Source of the DNA: Candidatus Bipolaricaulota bacterium
GTDB taxonomy: Bacteria; Bipolaricaulota; Bipolaricaulia; Bipolaricaulales; Bipolaricaulaceae
Assembly (NCBI GenBank): GCA_021159405.1
Contig: JAGGRX010000164.1
Coordinates: 1-6,912 of the forward strand
DNA: 6,912 nucleotides
Direction of reading: 5' to 3'
Shown here: positions 1 through 5,674 of the stretch, piece by piece
Layout: each line of letters begins with the position of its first letter
How positions within the stretch are numbered: position 1 is the first letter of the stretch
Made by a program: the position numbers and the translations under genes
Notes under the pieces: generated by a model
Seen by the model: the letters and a program-made list of their open reading frames with translations, nothing else
What the model was told of the DNA's origin: nothing
Database searches by the model: none

Positions 1-1
1 G

Positions 2-934
2 GCCAAGGCTCCGTCCCTGGACAAGGCCGGGGCGTATGTGAAGCTGGAGGCGGACGGCTCGGTCACGGTCGCGGTAGGGAACACGGAGATGGGCCAGGGG
101 GCGATCACGGTCTTGGCCCAGATCGCCGCCGATGCCTTGGGGGCACGCCTTTCCGACGTCCAACTTGCCCCGGTGGACACCTCACGGGTCCCCGACTCCG
201 GGCCTACGGTGGCCTCTCGCACCACCACCGTGGCCGGGGCGGCGGTGTTGGATGCAGCAAGAAAACTCCGGGCCCGGGTGGAGGAGGCCGCCTGCCGGCT
301 GCTTGGGGTAAGTGAGGTGGAGATCGAGGGCTCCCGCTGCCACGACCCCACGCAGCCCTCCCGCTCGGCCTCGCTGGCCGAGGTGGCGCGCTGGATGTGG
401 GCCCACAACTGGGACATGGGCGCCACGGGCTGGGCGGAGGGGGCGCCGGTGGACTGGGACCCGAAGACCGGCCAGGGGAAAGCCTACTTCGTCTACTCCT
501 ATGCCTGCCACATCGCCGAGGTAGAGGTGGATCTCCTCACCGGGGAGACACAGGTGCGGCGGTTCTGGGCGGTACACGATTCGGGAAAAATCGTAAACCC
601 TCAGCTCGCCCGGGGGCAGGTGGCTGGCGGAATTGCCCAGGGGATCGGCTACGCCCTCATGGAAGAGCTTGTAAGCGAGGGTGGGCGCATCGTCGCCCCC
701 TCCTTCACCGCCTATCACATCCCCACGGCCATGGACGTCCCCGAGGAGTACGTGATCGACTTCGTGGAGGCCCCCTATTCCGGAGGGCCGTTTGGGGCCA
801 AGGGGTTGGGGGAGGTGCCCCTGATGGCCTCCCATGCCGCGGTGGCAAACGCCGTCTCCCATGCCATTGGTGCTCGGCTCAGAGAATACCCGGCCATCCC
901 CGAGCGGGTACTTGCGCTCGCCTTAGGGAAGTAG
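2..934 (+). CDS. Molybdopterin-binding subunit of a xanthine dehydrogenase/aldehyde oxidase-family hydroxylase, C-terminal part (5' truncated by window)
   Basis: The frame is open from base 2 to the TAG at 932-934, giving 310 visible residues; the true start lies upstream. Seen in sequence: GNTEMGQG near the beginning (the GQG that typically contacts the pterin), then SGPTVASRTTTVAG, then HDSGKIVNPQLARGQ followed by GGIAQGIGYALMEE, and finally GAKGLGEVPL. In this family the Glu of that last motif (codon 812-814) is the catalytic base beside the Mo centre. Known members hydroxylate purines, aldehydes or other heterocycles, or oxidise CO, and work with FAD and 2Fe-2S subunits or domains, which are not visible here. 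The C-terminus (REYPAIPERVL) looks like a normal family end, so the gene is cut only at the window edge. The substrate cannot be read from this part. The family is nearly certain; calling it xanthine dehydrogenase specifically is not. Confidence 0.93.
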   Translation, partial: AKAPSLDKAGAYVKLEADGSVTVAVGNTEMGQGAITVLAQIAADALGARLSDVQLAPVDTSRVPDSGPTVASRTTTVAGAAVLDAARKLRARVEEAACRLLGVSEVEIEGSRCHDPTQPSRSASLAEVARWMWAHNWDMGATGWAEGAPVDWDPKTGQGKAYFVYSYACHIAEVEVDLLTGETQVRRFWAVHDSGKIVNPQLARGQVAGGIAQGIGYALMEELVSEGGRIVAPSFTAYHIPTAMDVPEEYVIDFVEAPYSGGPFGAKGLGEVPLMASHAAVANAVSHAIGARLREYPAIPERVLALALGK

Positions 935-1066
935 ATGCCCCAGCGTTGGCCTATTTACTCCCGACAGTTGGTGGAGGCGGGGATGAGCCTGGGGATCGAG
1001 GTCCTGGACCACCTCATCGTGTCCAAGCAAGGGTTTGTCTCGCTCAAGGCCCTTGGCCATATGTGA
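935..1066 (+). pseudogene. radC: radC 3' remnant (C-terminal tail of a JAB/JAMM-domain RadC protein)
   Basis: This 43-codon reading frame begins with an ATG directly after the preceding TAG and ends at TGA 1064-1066. From about residue 9 it reads SRQLVEAGMSLGIEVLDHL and then IVSKQGFVSLKALGH. That matches the extreme C-terminus of RadC, which in intact proteins reads roughly T-R-x-L-x-E-A-G-x-x-x-G-I-x-x-L-D-H-x-I-(V/I)-G...(Y/F)-(V/L)-S. The HxHPSGDPxPSxxD metal-binding motif that should lie just upstream is missing, because that space is occupied by the intact end of the xanthine dehydrogenase-family gene. The first eight residues (MPQRWPIY) are not RadC-like, so the junction lies near base 955. 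No clear ribosome binding site serves the ATG. It is most likely a decaying relic of a rearrangement or deletion. A translated micropeptide is possible but unsupported. Confidence 0.8.
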
Positions 1067-1100
1067 GCTCAAGTTAGGAACGGCCTGGTCAGCGGCTTTC

Positions 1101-1113
1101 GCTTATCATAAGC
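1101..1113. repeat. 13-base near-perfect palindrome overlapping a putative -10 box
   Basis: GCTTAT-C-ATAAGC has 6-base arms around a single centre base and ends 4 bases before the ATG at 1118. It contains TATCAT (1104-1109), which fits a -10 hexamer of the TANNNT type lying 8 bases before the start codon. No convincing -35 element or Shine-Dalgarno sequence precedes the gene. It could be a promoter for a leaderless transcript, an operator, or chance. Confidence 0.35.
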
Positions 1114-1117
1114 CACC

Positions 1118-1873
1118 ATGAAACTGTTGGCTTCGTCCCTGGCGTATCACCCGCTTTCCCCCGATGAAGCGCTGAAGGAAGCGTTGGCGCTTGGCTATGA
1201 GGGACTAGAGATCCTGTGTGATCCGCCTTGGCACCCCCGGGGCTGGCCCCCTGACCTTGTCCGGAAGCTCGCCGCAGCCGATGCGACCCTCTCCCTGCAC
1301 GCCCCTATCGCCGACGTGAACCTGATCTCGCCGCATCCTGCGGCGCGGGCGTTCGCCGAGGCGGAGCTCGCCCGCACCCTGACCCTGGCCGCTGCCCTCG
1401 GCGCCCGGGGGGTCACCTTCCACCTCGGTCATCGTTCCACGGGAGTCCCTTACGAGCCGCCCTGGGAGGAGGCAAAAGCCGCCATCCGACGCCTTGCTGC
1501 CAGGGCGAAAAGCCTTGGCATAAAGCTGTGCCTGGAAAACGATCCCAAATCCCCCTACACCTTTCTCTCGGACCTGGAGCTGTTCGGAAAACTCCTCTCC
1601 GAGCTGGGGATCCCCGGCACGCTGGATCTGGGGCACGCCTGGATTGCCCACCACGAAAAGGCGTTCGAGCTCATCCCCTCTCTTCTCCCACTTGTTCATA
1701 CCGTGCACCTCCACGATAACCGAGGAGATCACGATGAACACCTCGGACTTGGGGAAGGGACCCTCGACCTGGGCCGAATTTGGCCCCTCCTCACCGAGGT
1801 GCCGGCAGTCGTCCTTGAGGTGAAGGACCCGGCCGGACTGGCAAGGAGCTTGGAACTGCTCCGGCGCCTTTAG
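1118..1873 (+). CDS. TIM-barrel metalloenzyme of the AP endonuclease 2/sugar phosphate isomerase-epimerase superfamily
   Basis: The gene encodes 251 residues, ATG to TAG. Superfamily motifs occur in barrel order: LSLHAPIAD (H61), TFHLGH (H102), LCLENDP (E140), TLDLGHAWIA (D170, H173), VHLHDN (H197), DEHLGLGEG (D206, H208) and VVLEVKD (E234). These nine positions correspond one for one to the trinuclear-zinc ligands of E. coli endonuclease IV (H69, H109, E145, D179, H182, H216, D229, H231, E261), including the D-x-H pair followed by G-x-G. Sugar isomerases of the same fold usually keep only a subset. The protein is about 30 residues shorter than endonuclease IV, so DNA-binding loops may be reduced. 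It lacks a signal peptide and is presumably cytoplasmic. Neighbours give no functional clue. The superfamily is secure; whether it acts on abasic DNA or on a sugar is open. Confidence 0.85.
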   Translation: MKLLASSLAYHPLSPDEALKEALALGYEGLEILCDPPWHPRGWPPDLVRKLAAADATLSLHAPIADVNLISPHPAARAFAEAELARTLTLAAALGARGVTFHLGHRSTGVPYEPPWEEAKAAIRRLAARAKSLGIKLCLENDPKSPYTFLSDLELFGKLLSELGIPGTLDLGHAWIAHHEKAFELIPSLLPLVHTVHLHDNRGDHDEHLGLGEGTLDLGRIWPLLTEVPAVVLEVKDPAGLARSLELLRRL

Positions 1874-1881
1874 CTTGAGGG

Positions 1882-1910
1882 CTTTACATCCTGTGAACAA
1901 ATTGGTAAAG
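1882..1910. repeat. Inverted repeat CTTTAC-N17-GTAAAG within the promoter of the AbrB-PhoU gene
   Basis: Perfect 6-base arms lie at 1882-1887 and 1905-1910. The left arm overlaps the putative -35 element and the right arm overlaps the putative -10 element. Arm centres are 23 bases apart, slightly more than two helical turns, which would suit a dimeric regulator. With a 17-base loop it is a poor terminator candidate for the gene ending at 1873, although TTTATAT follows. Operator function is inferred only from position and symmetry. Confidence 0.4.
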
Positions 1911-1911
1911 T
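1883..1911 (+). promoter_or_regulatory. Putative sigma70-type promoter of the AbrB-PhoU gene
   Basis: TTTACA (1883-1888, five of six matches to TTGACA) is followed after 17 bases by TAAAGT (1906-1911, four of six matches to TATAAT). Transcription would start near 1918, leaving a leader of only about 10 bases that begins at the GAGGGG ribosome binding site (1919-1924). An alternative -10, TATATC at 1913-1918, would make the mRNA leaderless but lacks a properly spaced -35. The 54-base gap after the preceding stop, with locally AT-rich sequence, supports an independent promoter. Confidence 0.5.
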
Positions 1912-1927
1912 TTATATCGAGGGGTAA

Positions 1928-2920
1928 ATGTACAAACGAAAGGTGCAGGTTACCGGCGGTGGCACTTACTTCGTCACCCTACCAAAGGGGTGGGCGGAGG
2001 GGACTGGGGTAGGGCACGGGGTTACTGTGACCCTGATACCGAACGAGGTGGGCACGCTCCTTCTCGTCCCCGAGGGGATTAGGGCCCGCAACCGGTGTGC
2101 GATCCCCATGGACGACCGTGACCGGGTTCATCTGGAGAGGGACGTCATCGCTCGCTATATAGCCGGTTACGATGTGATCGAGGTGGTGGGCAAGCGGATC
2201 CGCCCCGAGCAGCGGCGCCAGGTGCGGCAGATTGCCCAGTCCCTTGTGGGAGTGGAAATCCTGGAGGAGACCCAGGAGAAGGTCGTGCTCCACTCCGTGG
2301 TGAACGTGCGAGATTTTCCTGTCCAGCAGTCGATTCACCGCATCTTTGACATCACGCTTGCCATGTACAACGACGCGCTGGCCGCCTTCTTGGCCCGGGA
2401 TGAGGAGCTTGCCCAGGACGTGATAGAGCGTGATGGTGACGTGGATCGTTTGGTCCTGCTCGTTGCCCGTCAGTTCAGCCTGCTTTTGCGGGACCTTCTT
2501 GTGGAAGAGGAGGTGGGTCTGTCCCGGTTTCAGTTCCTTCATTACCATACCGTCGCAGACCAGCTTGAACGGGTGGCAGACCACGGGGCCAAGATCTCCC
2601 AAGCTGCACTTGGGTTGAAGGCCCCTCTACTTGAGTCCATTGCCAAACGCATCCAGGAACTCGCCGCACACTCCCGCGAGGTGCTGGTCCAGGCCGTAAA
2701 GGCGTTCGAAGGAAGGGACACCACACTTGCCAATCAAGTGCTCTCCGAGAAAGAACCCCGGGGCCGCCTCCTTGAGTTGGCCCAGATCTCCGCAGCCGAC
2801 CAGCCTGAGAACGCCCACTCCATAAGCATCGTGATGGACAGCCTGCTTCGGATTCGCGAATACGGGTTCAACATCGCCGAAGTGGCCCTGGACGCCGCCG
2901 TTTCCTCTCCCCAGAAGTAG
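1928..2920 (+). CDS. phoU: AbrB/SpoVT-PhoU fusion: phosphate uptake regulator of the archaeal type
   Basis: This 330-residue protein opens with a SpoVT/AbrB swapped-hairpin DNA-binding domain (about 1-48: KRKVQVTGGGTYFVTLPKGW, then LLLVPEG). A linker region of about 85 residues follows, then two PhoU three-helix repeats (about 135-230 and 236-325). Repeat 1 carries ERDGDVDRL (E167, D171) and DQLERVADHGAKI (D211, E214, D218), the acidic clusters that bind metal in PhoU. Repeat 2 is degenerate: E274 is followed by R278 where Asp is expected, and LLRIREYGFNIAE has Leu307 where Glu is usual. PhoU proteins sense the Pst transporter and restrain phosphate uptake or signalling. Ordinary bacterial PhoU is about 220-240 residues with no DNA-binding head and usually follows pstB. 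Here the gene precedes pstS with its own promoter, and GAGGGG lies 3 bases before the ATG. I infer that it regulates pst transcription directly. Confidence 0.88.
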   Translation: MYKRKVQVTGGGTYFVTLPKGWAEGTGVGHGVTVTLIPNEVGTLLLVPEGIRARNRCAIPMDDRDRVHLERDVIARYIAGYDVIEVVGKRIRPEQRRQVRQIAQSLVGVEILEETQEKVVLHSVVNVRDFPVQQSIHRIFDITLAMYNDALAAFLARDEELAQDVIERDGDVDRLVLLVARQFSLLLRDLLVEEEVGLSRFQFLHYHTVADQLERVADHGAKISQAALGLKAPLLESIAKRIQELAAHSREVLVQAVKAFEGRDTTLANQVLSEKEPRGRLLELAQISAADQPENAHSISIVMDSLLRIREYGFNIAEVALDAAVSSPQK

Positions 2921-3041
2921 ACGCCTGGAAACGTCCTGCCTTCCTATAGAGTTTTTTCATTTTTATTTACAGACAAATGTCCCAGCGACAACGTGAGTTC
3001 GAAATAGTCTAGAAAGAAACGTACAAATTCCCCAGAGTGCC
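2921..3041. promoter_or_regulatory. AT-rich intergenic control region upstream of pstS
   Basis: The first 121 bases of the 178-base gap between the AbrB-PhoU gene and pstS are markedly richer in A and T than the flanking genes, above all in 2945-3030. It contains T-runs (2952-2957 and 2960-2964), TTTACA at 2967-2972 (identical to the -35 of the AbrB-PhoU promoter), a small palindrome GACA-AA-TGTC (2972-2981), TTCGAA and TCTAGA. No open reading frame, RNA gene or strong terminator hairpin is apparent. It is the natural place for phosphate-responsive control, but no recognised Pho box is present. Confidence 0.4.
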
Positions 3042-3070
3042 TTGCCTTGGCTCTGGATGGTCTATATACT
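3042..3070 (+). promoter_or_regulatory. Putative sigma70-type promoter of the pst operon
   Basis: TTGCCT (3042-3047) and TATACT (3065-3070) are separated by exactly 17 bases. The -10 matches consensus at five of six positions and the -35 at four of six. A start near 3077 would give a leader of about 20 bases carrying the strong ribosome binding site of pstS. The weak -35 is compatible with activator dependence, though the sequence does not prove this. Confidence 0.6.
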
Positions 3071-3084
3071 TTAGCCAAATCTTT

Positions 3085-3094
3085 TAAGGAGGTG
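3085..3094 (+). promoter_or_regulatory. Strong Shine-Dalgarno sequence of pstS
   Basis: TAAGGAGGTG is fully complementary to the usual bacterial 16S rRNA 3' end, and its GGAGG core ends 6 bases before the ATG at 3099. This fixes the pstS start and shows that the organism uses canonical bacterial initiation for this operon, in contrast to the SD-less starts at 1118 and 6521. Confidence 0.85.
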
Positions 3095-3098
3095 TCGG

Positions 3099-3929
3099 AT
3101 GGTGCGGACGGCAGCGGCGCTGGGGGTGGTTCTCGTCTTAGGTTTAGCCGGACTGGCTGGGGAGGAGCTCACGCTCAAGGGGTCCACCACTGTGCTCCCC
3201 ATCGCCCAGCTTGCGGCGGAGGTTTTCGCCGAGCTTCACCCTGAACTTGCGGTCTCCGTCCAAGGCGGGGGCTCGGGCACCGGGATCGCGGCGTTGATAG
3301 ACGGTACGTGTGACATAGCCGATGTCTCCCGGCCCATGAAGCCCTCTGAGTGGAAGCGGGCCGTGGATAGGGGCGTCTACCCCTTTCACTGGCTGGTCGC
3401 CCTGGATGGGATCGCCATCGTGGTCCACCCCTCTAATCCAATCCGGCAACTCACCCTGGATCAAATCAGGGACATCTACACCGGGGAGATCATAAACTGG
3501 AAGGAGCTGGGTGGCCCGGACCTGAGGATTGTGCCCGTCTCCCGGGACACCGCATCCGGCACCTACGAGGTATTCAACGAAATCGTCCTCCGGAAGGAGG
3601 AGCCCAGCGCTCAGGGGATCCTGTACCAATCCTCCAACGCGGCGGTGGCCGAGACCGTGGCCCGCACCCCGGGGGCGATCGGCTACGTGGGCTTGGGGTT
3701 CTTAAACCCGGCCATCAAGGCCCTGGCCGTGGGGGAAGGGGGCACTTATCTGCTCCCCTCGGAGGAAGACGTGATCGCCGGCACCTATCCCATCGCCCGG
3801 CCCCTTTTCATGATCACTGACGGCTTCCCGCAGGGGGTGGTGCGGGAGTTCATCCTGTTCGTTTTGTCGGACGAGGGCCAGAAGCTGGTCAAGGAAGCGG
3901 GGTACGTGCCCGTCCGGCGCGTCAACTAG
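3099..3929 (+). CDS. pstS: PstS, periplasmic/extracytoplasmic phosphate-binding protein
   Basis: The gene encodes 276 residues. A short signal peptide is seen at about 1-21 (MVRTAAALGVVLVLGLAGLA), with cleavage likely near GLA-GEE. No lipobox cysteine exists, so the mature protein appears to be soluble rather than a lipoprotein. Ligand-binding loops of the family follow: LKGSTTVLP (S29-T31), GGGSGTGI (57-63), CDIADVSRPMK (D72, S77, R78) and SRDTASGTYEVF (R149, D150, S153-T155), plus the hallmark LDQIRDIYTGEIINWKELGG. It captures inorganic phosphate and delivers it to PstC and PstA. The length fits the short PstS class rather than the roughly 345-residue E. coli form. It is first in the operon, with the best ribosome binding site, as expected for the most abundant component. 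The stop is followed within 12 bases by pstC. Confidence 0.96.
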   Translation: MVRTAAALGVVLVLGLAGLAGEELTLKGSTTVLPIAQLAAEVFAELHPELAVSVQGGGSGTGIAALIDGTCDIADVSRPMKPSEWKRAVDRGVYPFHWLVALDGIAIVVHPSNPIRQLTLDQIRDIYTGEIINWKELGGPDLRIVPVSRDTASGTYEVFNEIVLRKEEPSAQGILYQSSNAAVAETVARTPGAIGYVGLGFLNPAIKALAVGEGGTYLLPSEEDVIAGTYPIARPLFMITDGFPQGVVREFILFVLSDEGQKLVKEAGYVPVRRVN

Positions 3930-3941
3930 CACCTGGGCAAG

Positions 3942-4829
3942 TTGATCGAACGGAGGATGGCGCGCGCGGCGGAACGGCTGGTCAAGGCGCTCACCTGGGG
4001 ATGCGCCACCCTGTCCCTGTTTGGGCTGGGGCTCATCACCCTGTTCTTATTCCGAGAGGCCATCCCCTTTTTCCGGCATATATCCCCCTTCTCCTTCCTC
4101 GGGGGGACTGCCTGGTATCCCACGCAGGAGCCCCCTTCTTTTGGGATCCTGCCCATGCTGGCTGGGTCCGGGCTGGTAACGGCGGGGGCCCTGGCCCTGG
4201 CGGTCCCATTCGGGGTGGCGGTGGCGCTGTTCGTCGGAGAGGTCCTCCCTCGGGGGCTGAGGGACCCCTTCAAGGTGGCGGTGGAGATCCTGGCCGGGAT
4301 CCCCTCGGTGGTTTACGGGTTTTTCGGCCTCGTGGTGCTGGGGCCGTGGCTTCAAGGCAGGCTCGGCCTTCCCACCGGCCAGACCGCCCTGACGGCCTCC
4401 CTGCTGTTGGGGGTCATGGCCCTGCCCACGGTGGCCAGCGTGGCCGAGGATGCGGTGTCGGCGGTGCCCGACTCCCTGCGGGAAGCCTCCCTGGCCCTCG
4501 GAGCCACCCATTGGCAGACCATGTGGCGGGTGGTGGTGCCGGCGGCCCGGTCGGGGATGTTCGCCGGGGTGTTCCTGGGCATGGGCCGGGCGATAGGGGA
4601 AACGATGACGGTCCTTATGGTCTCGGGGAACTCCCCGGTATGGCCGCCGTCCCTCCTCTCGCCGGTCCGGACCCTGACGGCCACGATAGCCCTGGAGATG
4701 GCCGAGGCCCCGGTGGGAGGGCTTCACTACCGCGCCCTGTTCGCGGTGGGGGCGATCCTGTTTTTGTTCACGTTGCTGCTGAACGTGGTGGGGGATCTGG
4801 TTGCCCAGCATGTAGGTGGGAAGCGGTGA
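3942..4829 (+). CDS. pstC: PstC, phosphate ABC transporter permease
   Basis: Up to 295 residues, with about six membrane segments: roughly 19-38, 72-99, 113-136, 149-168, 203-228 and 265-287. The coupling (EAA) loop that docks on PstB is visible as LREASLALGATHWQTMWRV (179-197). MGRAIGETMTVLMVSGN (214-230) is the PstC hallmark after it. The periplasmic part between segments 1 and 2 includes WYPTQEPPSFG. Start choice is uncertain. TTG 3942 gives the longest product but has no clear ribosome binding site, while ATG 3957 (residue 6) is directly abutted by GGAGG (3952-3956), too close for normal use. Both leave the first membrane segment intact. Only 12 bases separate it from pstS, so translation is probably coupled, and its last 4 bases overlap the pstA start. 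Together with PstA it forms the inner-membrane phosphate channel. Confidence 0.94.
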   Translation: MIERRMARAAERLVKALTWGCATLSLFGLGLITLFLFREAIPFFRHISPFSFLGGTAWYPTQEPPSFGILPMLAGSGLVTAGALALAVPFGVAVALFVGEVLPRGLRDPFKVAVEILAGIPSVVYGFFGLVVLGPWLQGRLGLPTGQTALTASLLLGVMALPTVASVAEDAVSAVPDSLREASLALGATHWQTMWRVVVPAARSGMFAGVFLGMGRAIGETMTVLMVSGNSPVWPPSLLSPVRTLTATIALEMAEAPVGGLHYRALFAVGAILFLFTLLLNVVGDLVAQHVGGKR

Positions 4830-5674
4830 AGAAGGTTTGGGAGCGTTTCGGCGTCGTCCTTTTAGCGGGTGGCGCGGCGGCAGTGCTCTTGACGTTGGCG
4901 GCGATCATCCTCTTTTTGGCGCTGCGCGGGGCGCCGGCCCTGTCCTGGGAGTTCATCACCGCCTTCCCGAGAAGGGGGATGACCGAGGGCGGGATCTTCC
5001 CCGCATTGGTGGGGACTTTATATCTGGTAGTGGGCACGGCGATCATCGCGGTCCCCTTGGGGGTGGGGGCAGCGGTGTACCTTTCCGAATACGCCCGGGG
5101 GGGCACCTGGGTCCGGATCGTCCGGGTGGGGGTCAATAGTTTGGCGGGCGTTCCCTCCATCGTGTTCGGGCTGTTTGGGCTCGCCTTCTTCGTGAAGGCC
5201 CTGGGGATCGGGGTTTCCCTCCTCTCCGGGGTCCTTACACTGGGCCTGCTCGTCCTGCCGGTGGTGATTCGGGCGGCCGAGGAGGCGCTGCGAGCGGTGC
5301 CCCAGGAGTTCCGGGAAGGGGCATACGCCCTGGGGGCCACCCGCTGGCAAGTCACCCGCTCGGTGGTTCTACCCGTGGCCATGCCCGGGATCATCACCGG
5401 GGCCATCTTGGCGTTGGGCCGGGCCGCCGGGGAAACCGCCCCGATCATGTTCACCGCCGCCGCCTACTATACGCCGCGCCTGCCCCGCTCCCCCTTGGAC
5501 GAGGTCATGGCCCTTCCATACCACCTGTACGTCATGGCCACCGAGTCAACGTTCTTCTGGAAGACCAGGCACCTTCAATACGGGACCGCCCTGGTACTGC
5601 TCTGTTTGGTGCTCGTCTTCTATCTCGCCGCCGCGCTCATCAGGGCCAGGATCAGGAGGAGGAAACGATGGTAG
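4826..5674 (+). CDS. pstA: PstA, phosphate ABC transporter permease
   Basis: The start is the GTG at 4826, inside GTGA, which shares 4 bases with the pstC stop; AGGTGG at 4814-4819 lies 6 bases upstream. The reading frame stays open for more than 800 bases before this point, but that stretch is an out-of-frame shadow of pstC with no transporter features. The 282-residue product has about six membrane segments (about 8-34, 60-88, 106-127, 132-150, 181-203, 250-274). It also has an EAA loop, FREGAYALGATRWQVTRSV (162-180), then GRAAGETAPIMFTAA (198-212) and MALPYHLYVMATES (228-241), all typical of PstA. The C-terminal RIRRRKRW is strongly basic and should be cytoplasmic. It pairs with PstC to form the translocation pore, and its end overlaps pstB by 7 bases. 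Confidence 0.95.
   Translation: MKKVWERFGVVLLAGGAAAVLLTLAAIILFLALRGAPALSWEFITAFPRRGMTEGGIFPALVGTLYLVVGTAIIAVPLGVGAAVYLSEYARGGTWVRIVRVGVNSLAGVPSIVFGLFGLAFFVKALGIGVSLLSGVLTLGLLVLPVVIRAAEEALRAVPQEFREGAYALGATRWQVTRSVVLPVAMPGIITGAILALGRAAGETAPIMFTAAAYYTPRLPRSPLDEVMALPYHLYVMATESTFFWKTRHLQYGTALVLLCLVLVFYLAAALIRARIRRRKRW
5654..5662 (+). promoter_or_regulatory. Shine-Dalgarno sequence of pstB inside the end of pstA
   Basis: AGGAGGAGG lies within the last codons of pstA (its Arg-rich tail) and ends 5 bases before the ATG at 5668. It supports this start for pstB despite the 7-base overlap, and implies efficient re-initiation between the two genes. Confidence 0.75.

Noticed and set aside
182..862. 226-codon minus-strand frame within the molybdenum hydroxylase gene
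   Set aside because: Compositional shadow of the conserved plus-strand protein; no motif or start signal.
397..1077. 226-codon plus-strand frame spanning the end of the hydroxylase gene and the RadC relic
   Set aside because: It is in a different frame from both, its residues are low-complexity Gly/Arg/Pro, and the RadC match occurs only in the frame starting at 935.
2921..2970. Possible Rho-independent terminator after the AbrB-PhoU gene
   Set aside because: A T-rich tract is present, but the only stem before it is a 4-base GGAA/TTCC pairing with a 10-base loop, too weak to call.
2967..2995. Possible Pho box upstream of pstS (GACA/TGTC elements)
   Set aside because: On the reverse strand TTGTC recurs at a 15-base interval, not the 11-base period of Pho boxes, and the flanking bases do not match CTGTCAT.
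4001..4825. Upstream extension of the pstA frame through pstC (557 codons in all), which could suggest a fusion
   Set aside because: The extension is the out-of-frame shadow of pstC and is Gly/Pro/Arg-rich without membrane segments. GTG 4826 has a good ribosome binding site and gives a normal-length PstA.
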